A stretch of DNA of 23,004 bases from M3007 sp046153695 (GTDB lineage Bacteria; Bacteroidota; Bacteroidia; Chitinophagales; Saprospiraceae), in contig JBJXEZ010000262.1 in the NCBI GenBank assembly GCA_046153695.1, positions 1 to 23,004 on the forward strand. The letters run 5' to 3'. The notes beneath the pieces were generated by a model that had not been told where the DNA came from, ran no database searches, and saw only the letters and a program-made list of their open reading frames with translations. Position numbers and translations under genes: made by a program. This document shows positions 18,101 to 23,004 of this stretch, piece after piece. Position 1 is the stretch's first letter. The number at the start of each line of letters is the position of its first letter.

Positions 18101-19083
18101 AACTCGCCTTTTACGAGGCCGATAAGGCCCTCAATCCCGTAGGCAGTGGTTGTCCCGGTATTTTCGAGGCGAAAACCAACTGTCGTCGTATCACATGGCA
18201 CTGGAGCCGGGAAAGGGTTGACGAGCGAAAGTACAATACTCGGCTGTGGGCTGTTTCCACCCGACACATTATACTGTTCGAAACGAGAAACGGCACAAAC
18301 GATGCTATCTGCGCAGGCCCAACCGTACTCCACGATGGTAGACAGACTACCACAATCTCCGATACGAAACTGCTGGGTTACAACGACGCTGTCTTTATAG
18401 CCCAAAAAACCCATCGGGCCGAGGTCGTTGCCTTTCAGTAGTAACGTATCGCCTGAGAACGAACCCGTGGTTTGCACCAATTGCAAGCCCGCTTGGGTAA
18501 ACGGATCAATGACGTACAGCGTGAATACTTTGCCAAAACCCTCGTTGAGCAGCGTAAACGTTCGGGTAAACACATCGCCGGTCGCGCCAGTGAAATTCCA
18601 GTTTTGGCCAGGCGTGAGCACGACAACCGGTGTGCGAAGGTTGTAGGCTCCGCCCAAAACGGGGGCTTGAGGTACACCGCCAGCCGTGATGCGAATGGTG
18701 TCGCGCACGTCGCCCGCGTCGTTGGGCAGGCAACCGACTCGCACGCGGATCTGGAATGAAAGGCTGGCACCGCTGGCAATGGCGGGCAGGGAAAACACCG
18801 GACAGCGCGGGTCGCTCACATCGCCAGGAGAAACACCCGTAACAGCCACATACGATACCCCCGCAAGCATGCAGTATTGGAGAGTGCCTGCGGCCTGGGC
18901 CTGCACGTCCACATTGGTGACAAAAACTTCAAATACCGCTTCTTCGCAGGTGGAAATTTCGGTGGGGATGTTCGTGGTTACGATGGGTACGCCAAAATCG
19001 GGCGTATATGTTGGAGCAGAAAAGGTTGGTGCAGCAGCACACAAGCCCGCGCAAACGAGCAAACCGGAATAGGATACGGCCAT
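12157..19083 (-). CDS. Giant surface protein with DUF11-like modules, SprB-like repeats and gliding-motility C-terminal domain
   Basis: 2308 aa; predicted cell-surface or secreted adhesin exported by T9SS. Start at 19083 (MAVSYSGLLVCAGLCAAAPTFSA) gives a signal peptide. Residues about 30-1500 are Cys-rich beta modules with DUF11-like segments (repeats of NxGxxxAY..., VRVVLPEGFGYVPSSL). Calcium-binding-like acidic loops occur (DADGNGLFDD; LDDDQNAQLDPTD). A PKD-like domain (NAGPDTTVCAG) precedes seven SprB-like repeats, about residues 1598-2123, each with a first Cys before GxxxG and a second in DANGC or variant. A further PKD-like module contains SSCDTC. The final 98 residues (SIYAPNVLYTDAVMPENQYF to GDVTVIR; RIFDRWGEAVF, WDGRFRGQ, PGVYAWYAEVVY) match the gliding motility-associated C-terminal domain (type B). 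SprB family members in Flavobacterium are mobile gliding adhesins; that role is inferred here. Confidence 0.92.
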   Translation of the reverse strand: MAVSYSGLLVCAGLCAAAPTFSAPTYTPDFGVPIVTTNIPTEISTCEEAVFEVFVTNVDVQAQAAGTLQYCMLAGVSYVAVTGVSPGDVSDPRCPVFSLPAIASGASLSFQIRVRVGCLPNDAGDVRDTIRITAGGVPQAPVLGGAYNLRTPVVVLTPGQNWNFTGATGDVFTRTFTLLNEGFGKVFTLYVIDPFTQAGLQLVQTTGSFSGDTLLLKGNDLGPMGFLGYKDSVVVTQQFRIGDCGSLSTIVEYGWACADSIVCAVSRFEQYNVSGGNSPQPSIVLSLVNPFPAPVPCDTTTVGFRLENTGTTTAYGIEGLIGLVKGELEFANSGIKSDCFPFSNFRIGNVPLQDFTIGTFALPYQLSFTVLLSDPDGPGGLSDADGNGLFDDLPAGQSVVILCEFVLNPACKDCNELIDPYYLAAQFHYDSECGNELLSAFPTNPAIGVAFLQSTMNVEHEFIFMAGTVYDFEYALDATFNGLQAQCPNDSIVAEIILPEAMALPANFQPLFDGVPVPWWTPNDTLVYLLLPAVLGEITVPLLAVCPPDIDNSALCTPSYEPRTYQLPVSIFWTCGNGCPDGYTLTCINGDPFTVDCPRPIDTSQQHGIFADTFTVRRISLGFMDNERTIKVDPATPGLDLTLGIPFDTVLMHAEAQIEGLPGEMFDSAFVQVYYWNGLQAYFHFLGAGLEIVDAETGQVVQCPGLVLETRYVNGYNIWEADLLGLSEPGGCLFGTGVQLSAGDRIRLDITARLTEVFPYLDVEDVKDLRVRFPYRYGGDTLLCETKNAHFRGINPEYEYTAAMNFNDGACDDMTVDLTFYQGLSGRVKSDLFPMEIRPLCVYDSLIVGLAPGYAFRPGSVEWIYGLGDGANGIPGFVQIPLPDPQIATLPDGKTALTFLRQPGMPVTDYYAGRVPAVLRFRAQMVCRPDTTSLATTLIGRKLLCIRDSADVLAGGTSVADADLNEFGLATSGPLSNSRTPTWLVEYCNPGLSFNVPKPLIFIENSLGMPVLLATDVTNPLTPQILTLTQQDATHAVIEGLRLDQGGCRTIQLQADLHNCTVDSLRLLPGFQCDSAPTPCIFPRPLVLIFAPKNALAQVGVTDAPSTPVALCAPILYEVKVINVGEGGMYDIELFLKFPQAGQVPVPGSFSVEFAGQTAPLPDPVVTPDGLLLSVDFSALPFLLEAVPGVVFAPQNALTFRFLVQTNCDYVDGTRFLYSAAWQDVCGEPRATSRFVAPPLDIAGEPLVGNDYQIQMELPNPATFCGENTVRVRIVNPGNLGPTAANEKVRVVLPEGFGYVPSSLLPVHNGPNTQPVAQPFDDVVYLSFGLPAGVVVGDSMVFEFKIQNTIATAACSVPYLFGVQMVQTSNVTCAASTCSIDFVMLEETFGAVFEKPVFTLSGLSGTALPLDAGLERWDFGFQVENLSALPGGGSLKIEIRLDDDQNAQLDPTDLLLRDTAVQVEGLPGGLSLNVALNVPVATALGCSGLWVVLTDTVCSCTRDSVFLPFVRLANAGPDTTVCAGSTASIGVQPLANATYAWLTTSPYLSSKTAANPNYRYTGLFTNSFVFSENLILQTTRVQGCISLDTMLVETRKVEVGMVPVHVLCWGDSTGSVLANVQGASVPVQYVWSTGVGPTDTLVGLPAGAYTLTVADALGCADTAMTVVTQPDSLALNLAVSDFNGFAISCAGANDGSIVATPSGGASGYTYTWLPTGSGPNRSNLPPGTYTLTVTDANGCTVSASDSLIEPQPLLFSLATTDEICLNGSNGTITVSTQGGVQPYVVNGQPAAGTTFVLNGLSTGAYTVQVTDANGCTATADTMIGVLFSTFSIASDSVTCFGGNDGQAVVTGTGFLPFAYTWANGQNQSTATGPAGPYNVTVLDGLGCAYVLQTTVGQPTALMGMAQPQSTVCFGDSTGQIALSAQGSVPPYVFQQNGLPVASPVANLPAGTYSFLLTDANGCSQTLTATVIQPPPIALPLVAMDAVCFGSSTGSVEAAAAGGAMPYSYLWSNGSTAKDLPAVAAGDYMLTLSDANGCTATASAVVEEPEPYEPVFDVLRVPCADRANGALSVTGLPAGTRYGLNRPPDRDSAVFVNVGGGPLVLHVEDTLGCQFEFDFDMPALPEMLGEVLPDTTIRLGDSVLLRIELPPGFPPGSVKYQWLNPFAALSSCDTCATLWVRPFKSANYAVRFTTDAGCQSESQALVQVVRDSIYAPNVLYTDAVMPENQYFTLFARSESIQEIRLLRIFDRWGEAVFERTGFAPNDYQLGWDGRFRGQPTLPGVYAWYAEVVYVDGFVVQMQGDVTVIR
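12720..14300 (-). repeat. Seven SprB-like tandem repeats within the giant gene
   Basis: Seven imperfect protein repeats of about 75 residues. On the plus strand the codons for DANGC or its variants (DALGC, DGLGC) recur near 12971, 13197, 13420, 13637, 13866 and 14105, spaced 226, 223, 217, 229 and 239 bp; a weaker last copy ends in DTLGCQF. Each repeat has two Cys, one in a C-x-G/D segment near its start and one in the DANGC turn, so intra-repeat disulfides are plausible. DNA identity between copies is modest, so these are old duplications. Confidence 0.85.
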
Positions 19084-19320
19084 AGGTCGGGATGATGAAT
19101 GTTTTCGATTACGAGTGGATTACAAATCAAGAACTGCACAACGAACAAACTTGGTACCAAGCACACTGCGAGATATGGCAGATTGCTTACACAAGTGGTT
19201 TTTGCTGCCAACCCATGACACTCTGCGTATCCAGATTGGTTTACTCAGAACAAAGCGGCATTTTTGCACAACTAATCCATCAAAGCGATTTATTAACACA
19301 ATCAAACTTTTCTGAAAATC
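19084..19320. other. Divergent intergenic region
   Basis: 237 bp between two T9SS cargo genes that point away from each other, so it should carry both promoters. It is A/T-rich and I find no clean TAnnTTTG box on either strand. A 12-bp palindrome is listed separately. Short ORFs crossing it run into the flanking genes and are not credible. Confidence 0.5.
19150..19161. promoter_or_regulatory. 12-bp perfect palindrome, possible operator
   Basis: CTTGGTACCAAG is its own reverse complement and sits in the region from which two large surface-protein genes diverge, 67 bp from one start and 160 bp from the other. A dimeric regulator could bind and affect both. A chance palindrome of this length in a 237-bp stretch is uncommon but possible. 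Confidence 0.25.
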
Positions 19321-21855
19321 ATGCAAAAGCATCTGTTTCTGTTAGCCTGTTTATTGTTTTTTGCCGGGTCCTCAACGGCTCAAAAATACCTCGAAATGAT
19401 GGAAAGTGGTGCGTTCACGCTACAAGAAATCCAGCAGGAAGCGAATGCATATTTTGAAAAAGCAGGCCGTGGACAAGGCAGCGGCCACAAACAATACAAG
19501 CGCTGGGAGTACGTCGCCCAAATGGAATTGGACGCAAGCGGCAAAAAAATCCCCAACCAGGATCTAGCGCAAAACGCCCGCAATTACCGCCGGGCTGAAC
19601 GGCAACGCGCAGCCGAATCCGGCGGTTTTGCGGGCAACTGGAAGCCCCTCGGACCTGACTACAAAAACCCGACTTCCAGCTGGAATCCCGGTGTGGGCCG
19701 CGTCACATCCATTGGTATTGACGCTGGTGATCCAAATCATATCATTGCTGGCAGCCCCACCGGTGGTGTTTGGAAAACCCTCGATGGTGGCCTCGCCTGG
19801 GTGCCCCTCACCGATGAGTTTTCCACCGTTGATGTGTATGCTTTGGAAATTTCGCCCTACGACAACCAAACCTACTTCTGGGGAAGTACTTCCGGGCGCA
19901 TTTTTCGCTCCTTTGATGGGGGACAAACCTGGGCTACAACCGGAAACGCAACCGGAAGCGGACGAATAAGCCGTATCGCCTTCCACCCTACTGACCCCAA
20001 CGTGATCTACGCCTGTTCGGAGTCCAACGGCTTGTTCCGGTCCACTAACGGGGGCGGCAACTGGTCGGCAGTGCCCGGCGTGAGCGGTTCCCGCGGCTAC
20101 GATATAGAATTCAAACCCGGCGACCCGAACACAATTTATTATTCCGGCACTCGAGTGTTTCGCTCCACCGATGGTGGGGTTTCCTTTTTGGAAATCAGCG
20201 GCTTAGGCACCGAAACTAACAATTACAAACGAATGGCCGTTTCGCCAGCGAACCCTAAGGTGGTTTATGTACTTGAATCCAGTGGAAGCGTTTTTCACGG
20301 TTTTTACAGATCTGAAGACGATGGTACCACATTCGACCTTCTCGTGGATAGCAGTACCATCAACTACTTCGGTTACAGTTCTGAAGGCGATGACAAGCGC
20401 GGCCAAGCCCCGCGAAACATGGCCATTGACGTAAATCCCCTGAATGCTGACGAGGTCCACATTGGTGGTGTTCACACCTGGATGTCCATAGACGGCGGTG
20501 CATTTTTCTTCCTGACCTCCTACTGGGTGCCGAGCACGGCTGCCTCGCTTGGCGTAGGTTACAACCACGCTGATATTTGTATTTTAAAGCACCTCGGCAA
20601 CAAACTTTTGGTTGGAACCGACGGCGGCTTTTACATCAGCACCGATGGCGGATTTACGTTTGAAGATCGTTCAGTTGGTTTGGGCATACGTGAGTTTTAC
20701 AAAATAGGCGTTTCCAAAACCGACCCCAACCTCGTAACCGGTGGCTCTCAGGATAACGGCACAAGTGTTATGCGCGGCCAGGGACGCGAGTGGGTGGACT
20801 GGCTCGGGGCCGACGGGATGGAAACATTCGTGGACTGGGACGATGCAAACATCCTCTACGGCACCTCGCAGTACGGCTCTATGTACAAATCGTACGACCA
20901 AGGCAGCACCCGGATCAATATTCCCAAGCCAGATGACGTGGAAGATGGTGCCTGGATCACACCTTTTGAGCAAGACCCATTGGTGCCCTCCACCATTTAT
21001 GCTGCGTATGAGGATGTTTGGAAAAGCACCAGTAGCGGGAATGACTGGGAAAAAATTTCCGATTTCGGAAACACAGACGACCTGACTCAAATGAAACTGG
21101 CTCCTTCAGACAACCAGCGCATTTACGTCGCATACGGCAGTGGTTTGTATACCACACTCGACGGTGGCGGCAACTGGACCCAGACGAACAAGGCTTGGGG
21201 CAATTCGCAAATCAATTATATCGCCGTACACCCACAAGTCCCTACGAGGTTATTGATTGTCACATCTTCAGGCGTCTACCACTCTATCGACGCTGGTGAC
21301 CAATGGACCAATATCAGCGCAAATCTGCCCACCGGTACCAAGTATTGCGCTACTTGGGAAAACACAGGTAAAAACGGCATCTATGTTGGCTCATTTGGAG
21401 CGGTGTCTTACACCAACGACGATATGAGCGGTCAGTGGACCGGTTTTATTGACGGCCTGCCCAATGTGCGTGTGTACGAATTAGAAATCAACTACCCGTC
21501 CAACACCATTTTTGCCTGCACATACGGGCGCGGCTTGTGGGAATCGCCGCTTTACGATACGCTCACTACGCCCGTGACGGACCTGCTGGCCGGTGATCTT
21601 GACGATCTGAGCCTCAGCCCAAACCCCACATCTGGCAAGTTTGAAATCTTTTTGGATTTGAAAACGCCGGGCACGATAGACTTTGCTATGTTCGACAAGG
21701 GCGGCAAACTTGTGCGAAGCCATACCAAAAGCAGATATGCTGCCGGGCCATTCCAGAAAACAGTGGATATCAGTGACTTGCCAAGCGGCAACTACCTGTT
21801 GCGTGTGACACTTGATGGTGTATCAACGACAAAAAAAGTAGTGGTGCAACGGTAA
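19321..21855 (+). CDS. Secreted sortilin/BNR-repeat beta-propeller protein with T9SS type A domain
   Basis: 844 aa. Signal peptide MQKHLFLLAC to SSTA (cleavage near 20). Residues about 105-740 form repeated beta-propeller blades of the VPS10/sortilin-like glycosyl-hydrolase BNR superfamily: Asp-box motifs include TLDGGLAW (153-160), SFDGGQTW (197-204), STNGGGNW (241-248), STDGGVSF (282-289), and later SIDGGAFF, STDGGFTF, TLDGGGNW and SIDAGDQW. FHPTDPNVIYAC-type strands recur between them. The last 82 residues (763-844; LSLSPNPTSGKFEIFLDL to KKVVVQR, with DISDLPSGNYLLRV) are a clear T9SS type A sorting domain with the PNP motif. Sialidase or other hydrolase activity cannot be claimed, since no catalytic set is recognisable; binding to glycans or peptides is equally likely. 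It ends 8 bp from the convergent accD stop. Confidence 0.9.
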   Translation: MQKHLFLLACLLFFAGSSTAQKYLEMMESGAFTLQEIQQEANAYFEKAGRGQGSGHKQYKRWEYVAQMELDASGKKIPNQDLAQNARNYRRAERQRAAESGGFAGNWKPLGPDYKNPTSSWNPGVGRVTSIGIDAGDPNHIIAGSPTGGVWKTLDGGLAWVPLTDEFSTVDVYALEISPYDNQTYFWGSTSGRIFRSFDGGQTWATTGNATGSGRISRIAFHPTDPNVIYACSESNGLFRSTNGGGNWSAVPGVSGSRGYDIEFKPGDPNTIYYSGTRVFRSTDGGVSFLEISGLGTETNNYKRMAVSPANPKVVYVLESSGSVFHGFYRSEDDGTTFDLLVDSSTINYFGYSSEGDDKRGQAPRNMAIDVNPLNADEVHIGGVHTWMSIDGGAFFFLTSYWVPSTAASLGVGYNHADICILKHLGNKLLVGTDGGFYISTDGGFTFEDRSVGLGIREFYKIGVSKTDPNLVTGGSQDNGTSVMRGQGREWVDWLGADGMETFVDWDDANILYGTSQYGSMYKSYDQGSTRINIPKPDDVEDGAWITPFEQDPLVPSTIYAAYEDVWKSTSSGNDWEKISDFGNTDDLTQMKLAPSDNQRIYVAYGSGLYTTLDGGGNWTQTNKAWGNSQINYIAVHPQVPTRLLIVTSSGVYHSIDAGDQWTNISANLPTGTKYCATWENTGKNGIYVGSFGAVSYTNDDMSGQWTGFIDGLPNVRVYELEINYPSNTIFACTYGRGLWESPLYDTLTTPVTDLLAGDLDDLSLSPNPTSGKFEIFLDLKTPGTIDFAMFDKGGKLVRSHTKSRYAAGPFQKTVDISDLPSGNYLLRVTLDGVSTTKKVVVQR

Positions 21856-21863
21856 GGACGCAT

Positions 21864-22724
21864 TTAATGGTTTGCAGGAGCCTTGGCAAACATGCCTAGT
21901 AAGTCACCAAGCGTCTCCTTCAAATCCTTGCGGTTCACCACAAAGTCCAAAAAGCCGCTTTCGAGCAAAAACTCAGATGTTTGGAACCCTTCGGGCAAGT
22001 CGCGTTTGATCGTTTCGCGAATCACGCGCGGGCCAGCAAACCCGATCAGGGCTTCCGGCTCAGCGATATTGACATCGCCTAACATGGCGTAGGAGGCCGT
22101 CACACCGCCAGTGGTAGGGTCGGTCATCAGCGAAAAATATGGGAGACCTGCTTTTGCGAGCAAGGTTAGTTTGGCACTGGTTTTGGCCATTTGCATGAGC
22201 GAAAAGGCGCTTTCCATCATGCGGGCGCCGCCGGACTTGGAAATGATGAGCAGACCGGCGCGGGTCTCGATGGCACGGCTGATAGCGAGCGATATTTTTT
22301 CGCCAACCACGGCACCCATGGAACCGCCGATAAAACGAAAGTCCATGGCCGCAACTACCAACGGCGAGCCATGTACGGAACCCTCGGCGACAGCCATTGC
22401 GTCGTTTAAACCGGTTTTGGAAATGGTTTCGTCAATACGTCGGGCATACGGTTTGAGGTCCGTGAAGTTCAGAAAATCCACCGATGCCAAATCGTCGAAC
22501 AGGCGGTTGTACCGTTGCTCGTCAAAAAGAATTTCGAAGTATTCGCGCGAGCCGATAAGGCTATGATAGTCGCACTTGGGGCACTTGTAGTAGTTTTCTT
22601 TGAGCGCCTTGGTAGTGCTTGTCTCCTTGCATTTTTTGCACTGGAACCAAAGCCCTTCGGGCACGTCTTTTTTGGCTTTGGTGGCGGTGGTTACACCTTC
22701 CTTGAGTCGTTTGAACCAGCTCAT
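21864..22724 (-). CDS. accD: Acetyl-CoA carboxylase carboxyltransferase subunit beta
   Basis: 286 aa, cytoplasmic. With AccA it transfers the carboxyl from biotin to acetyl-CoA, giving malonyl-CoA for fatty-acid synthesis. The start at 22724 (MSWFKRLKEG) is the family start; the frame stays open to about 22994 but that extension reads through inverted repeats and has no family resemblance. A four-Cys zinc finger is intact: C29-x2-C32 and C48-x2-C51, with 15 residues between. The core motifs are present: FIGGSMGAVVGEK, ISKSGGARMMES and DPTTGGVTASYA, the Gly pairs forming the oxyanion pockets, then AEPEALIGFAGPRVI and LPEGFQTSEFLLESGFLD. Length is typical (about 280-300). It is monocistronic as far as visible and convergent with the BNR gene. 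Confidence 0.97.
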   Translation of the reverse strand: MSWFKRLKEGVTTATKAKKDVPEGLWFQCKKCKETSTTKALKENYYKCPKCDYHSLIGSREYFEILFDEQRYNRLFDDLASVDFLNFTDLKPYARRIDETISKTGLNDAMAVAEGSVHGSPLVVAAMDFRFIGGSMGAVVGEKISLAISRAIETRAGLLIISKSGGARMMESAFSLMQMAKTSAKLTLLAKAGLPYFSLMTDPTTGGVTASYAMLGDVNIAEPEALIGFAGPRVIRETIKRDLPEGFQTSEFLLESGFLDFVVNRKDLKETLGDLLGMFAKAPANH

Positions 22725-22773
22725 TATATGCGGTTTGGTGAAAAATTGACGGCGGAGCCTTTTTGGCCGCGGG

Positions 22774-22781
22774 CAAAGATA
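22774..22781 (-). promoter_or_regulatory. Candidate Bacteroidota -7 promoter box for accD
   Basis: Read on the minus strand, 22781 to 22774 is TATCTTTG, an exact match to the TAnnTTTG -7 consensus known for Bacteroidota primary sigma factor. It would start transcription near 22767, giving a leader of roughly 40 bases before the accD ATG. No good TTTG -33 element lies at the expected distance upstream, which lowers confidence. Confidence 0.45.
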
Positions 22782-22804
22782 GGCAGACTTAAAGCAATTG
22801 AGGA

Positions 22805-22849
22805 TTTTCTGCTGGCGGCAAAACCCTCGTTTTTGCCACCAGCAGAAAA
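22805..22849. repeat. Long stem-loop upstream of accD
   Basis: TTTTCTGCTGGCGGCAAAA (22805-22823) and TTTTGCCACCAGCAGAAAA (22831-22849) are inverted repeats of 19 bases with one mismatch and a 7-base loop. In a minus-strand RNA the odd pair becomes G-U, so all 19 positions can pair; on the plus strand it is a C-A mismatch. No run of T follows on either side, so it is not a standard terminator. It lies upstream of the candidate accD start of transcription, so it could belong to an upstream transcript or act as DNA. Confidence 0.75.
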
Positions 22850-22881
22850 TACCCAACATGCTCTGTACCGATGAAATAATA

Positions 22882-23004
22882 ACCTCCCGATTTGGAGGAG
22901 GATAATTTGGTGGCAGGCAAGGCGCGAGGAAGGCGCATAGTAGGGCTACGCAACGGACGAGCAACGCAGAATGCCGCCCAATTAGCCCTTCCAAATCGGG
23001 AGGT
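22882..23004. repeat. Palindromic repeat element at the right end of the window
   Basis: ACCTCCCGATTTGGA (22882-22896) is repeated in perfect inverted form as TCCAAATCGGGAGGT (22990-23004). The pairing continues inward with interruptions: the stretch AATTTGGTGGCA (about 22904-22915) faces TGCCGCCCAATT (about 22971-22982). A small central hairpin GTAG-gg-CTAC adds to it. The whole 123 bp can fold as one long stem. No coding capacity is credible. The look is that of a REP-like or MITE-like intergenic element; whether it continues past the window is unknown. Confidence 0.65.

Noticed and set aside
22805..22849. Intrinsic terminator of an upstream gene
   Set aside because: The outer stem is A/T on both ends, and neither side has the run of T beyond the stem that a terminator needs.
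22725..22994. N-terminal extension of accD by about 90 residues
   Set aside because: The added part reads through the 19-bp stem-loop and into the palindromic element, has no resemblance to AccD, and the family start MSWF with zinc finger follows at 22724.

Overview
The window looks like a chromosomal segment of a gliding-type or surface-active member of the Bacteroidota, most plausibly a Saprospiria/Lewinella/Haliscomenobacter-like lineage (inferred from gene content, not proven). Four large proteins carry type IX secretion (T9SS) C-terminal domains, one of them of the gliding-motility (type B) kind with SprB-like repeats. kdsB marks a Gram-negative outer membrane with Kdo. Start codons lack obvious Shine-Dalgarno sequences, and one candidate promoter fits the Bacteroidota TAnnTTTG -7 box.

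Layout. 1-209 (+): 3' end of a TerB-like gene. 214-3520 (-): a three-gene run, read right to left: a 64-aa two-helix membrane protein, a 344-aa membrane protein with a PspA/ESCRT-III-like coiled coil, and a secreted subtilisin-family protease with a T9SS tail. 3521-3771: divergent intergenic region. 3772-12156 (+): six tightly packed genes: an ABC exporter with an unusual ATPase domain, an HlyD-type adaptor, a TolC-type outer-membrane protein, a lipoprotein isoaspartyl peptidase/asparaginase, kdsB, and a five-heme cytochrome c with a T9SS tail. 12157-19083 (-): a 2308-aa surface protein with DUF11-like modules, seven SprB-like repeats, a PKD-like domain and a gliding-motility C-terminal domain. 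19084-19320: divergent intergenic region holding a 12-bp palindrome. 19321-21855 (+): an 844-aa sortilin/BNR-repeat secreted protein with a T9SS tail. 21864-22724 (-): accD. 22725-23004: two inverted-repeat structures and a candidate accD promoter.

How the parts may work together. The theme is the cell envelope: a three-part pump spanning both membranes, LPS core sugar activation, a possible membrane-integrity pair, and four proteins destined for the outer surface through T9SS. accD (fatty-acid synthesis) is housekeeping. No complete tRNA, rRNA, CRISPR array, transposase or phage gene is visible. No intergenic stretch exceeds 300 bases.

The most unusual points are the non-canonical ABC ATPase (Walker A intact, but signature, Walker B, D-loop and H-loop all altered), the T9SS-tailed multiheme cytochrome, the membrane-anchored PspA-like protein paired with a tiny membrane protein, and the palindromic element at the right end.
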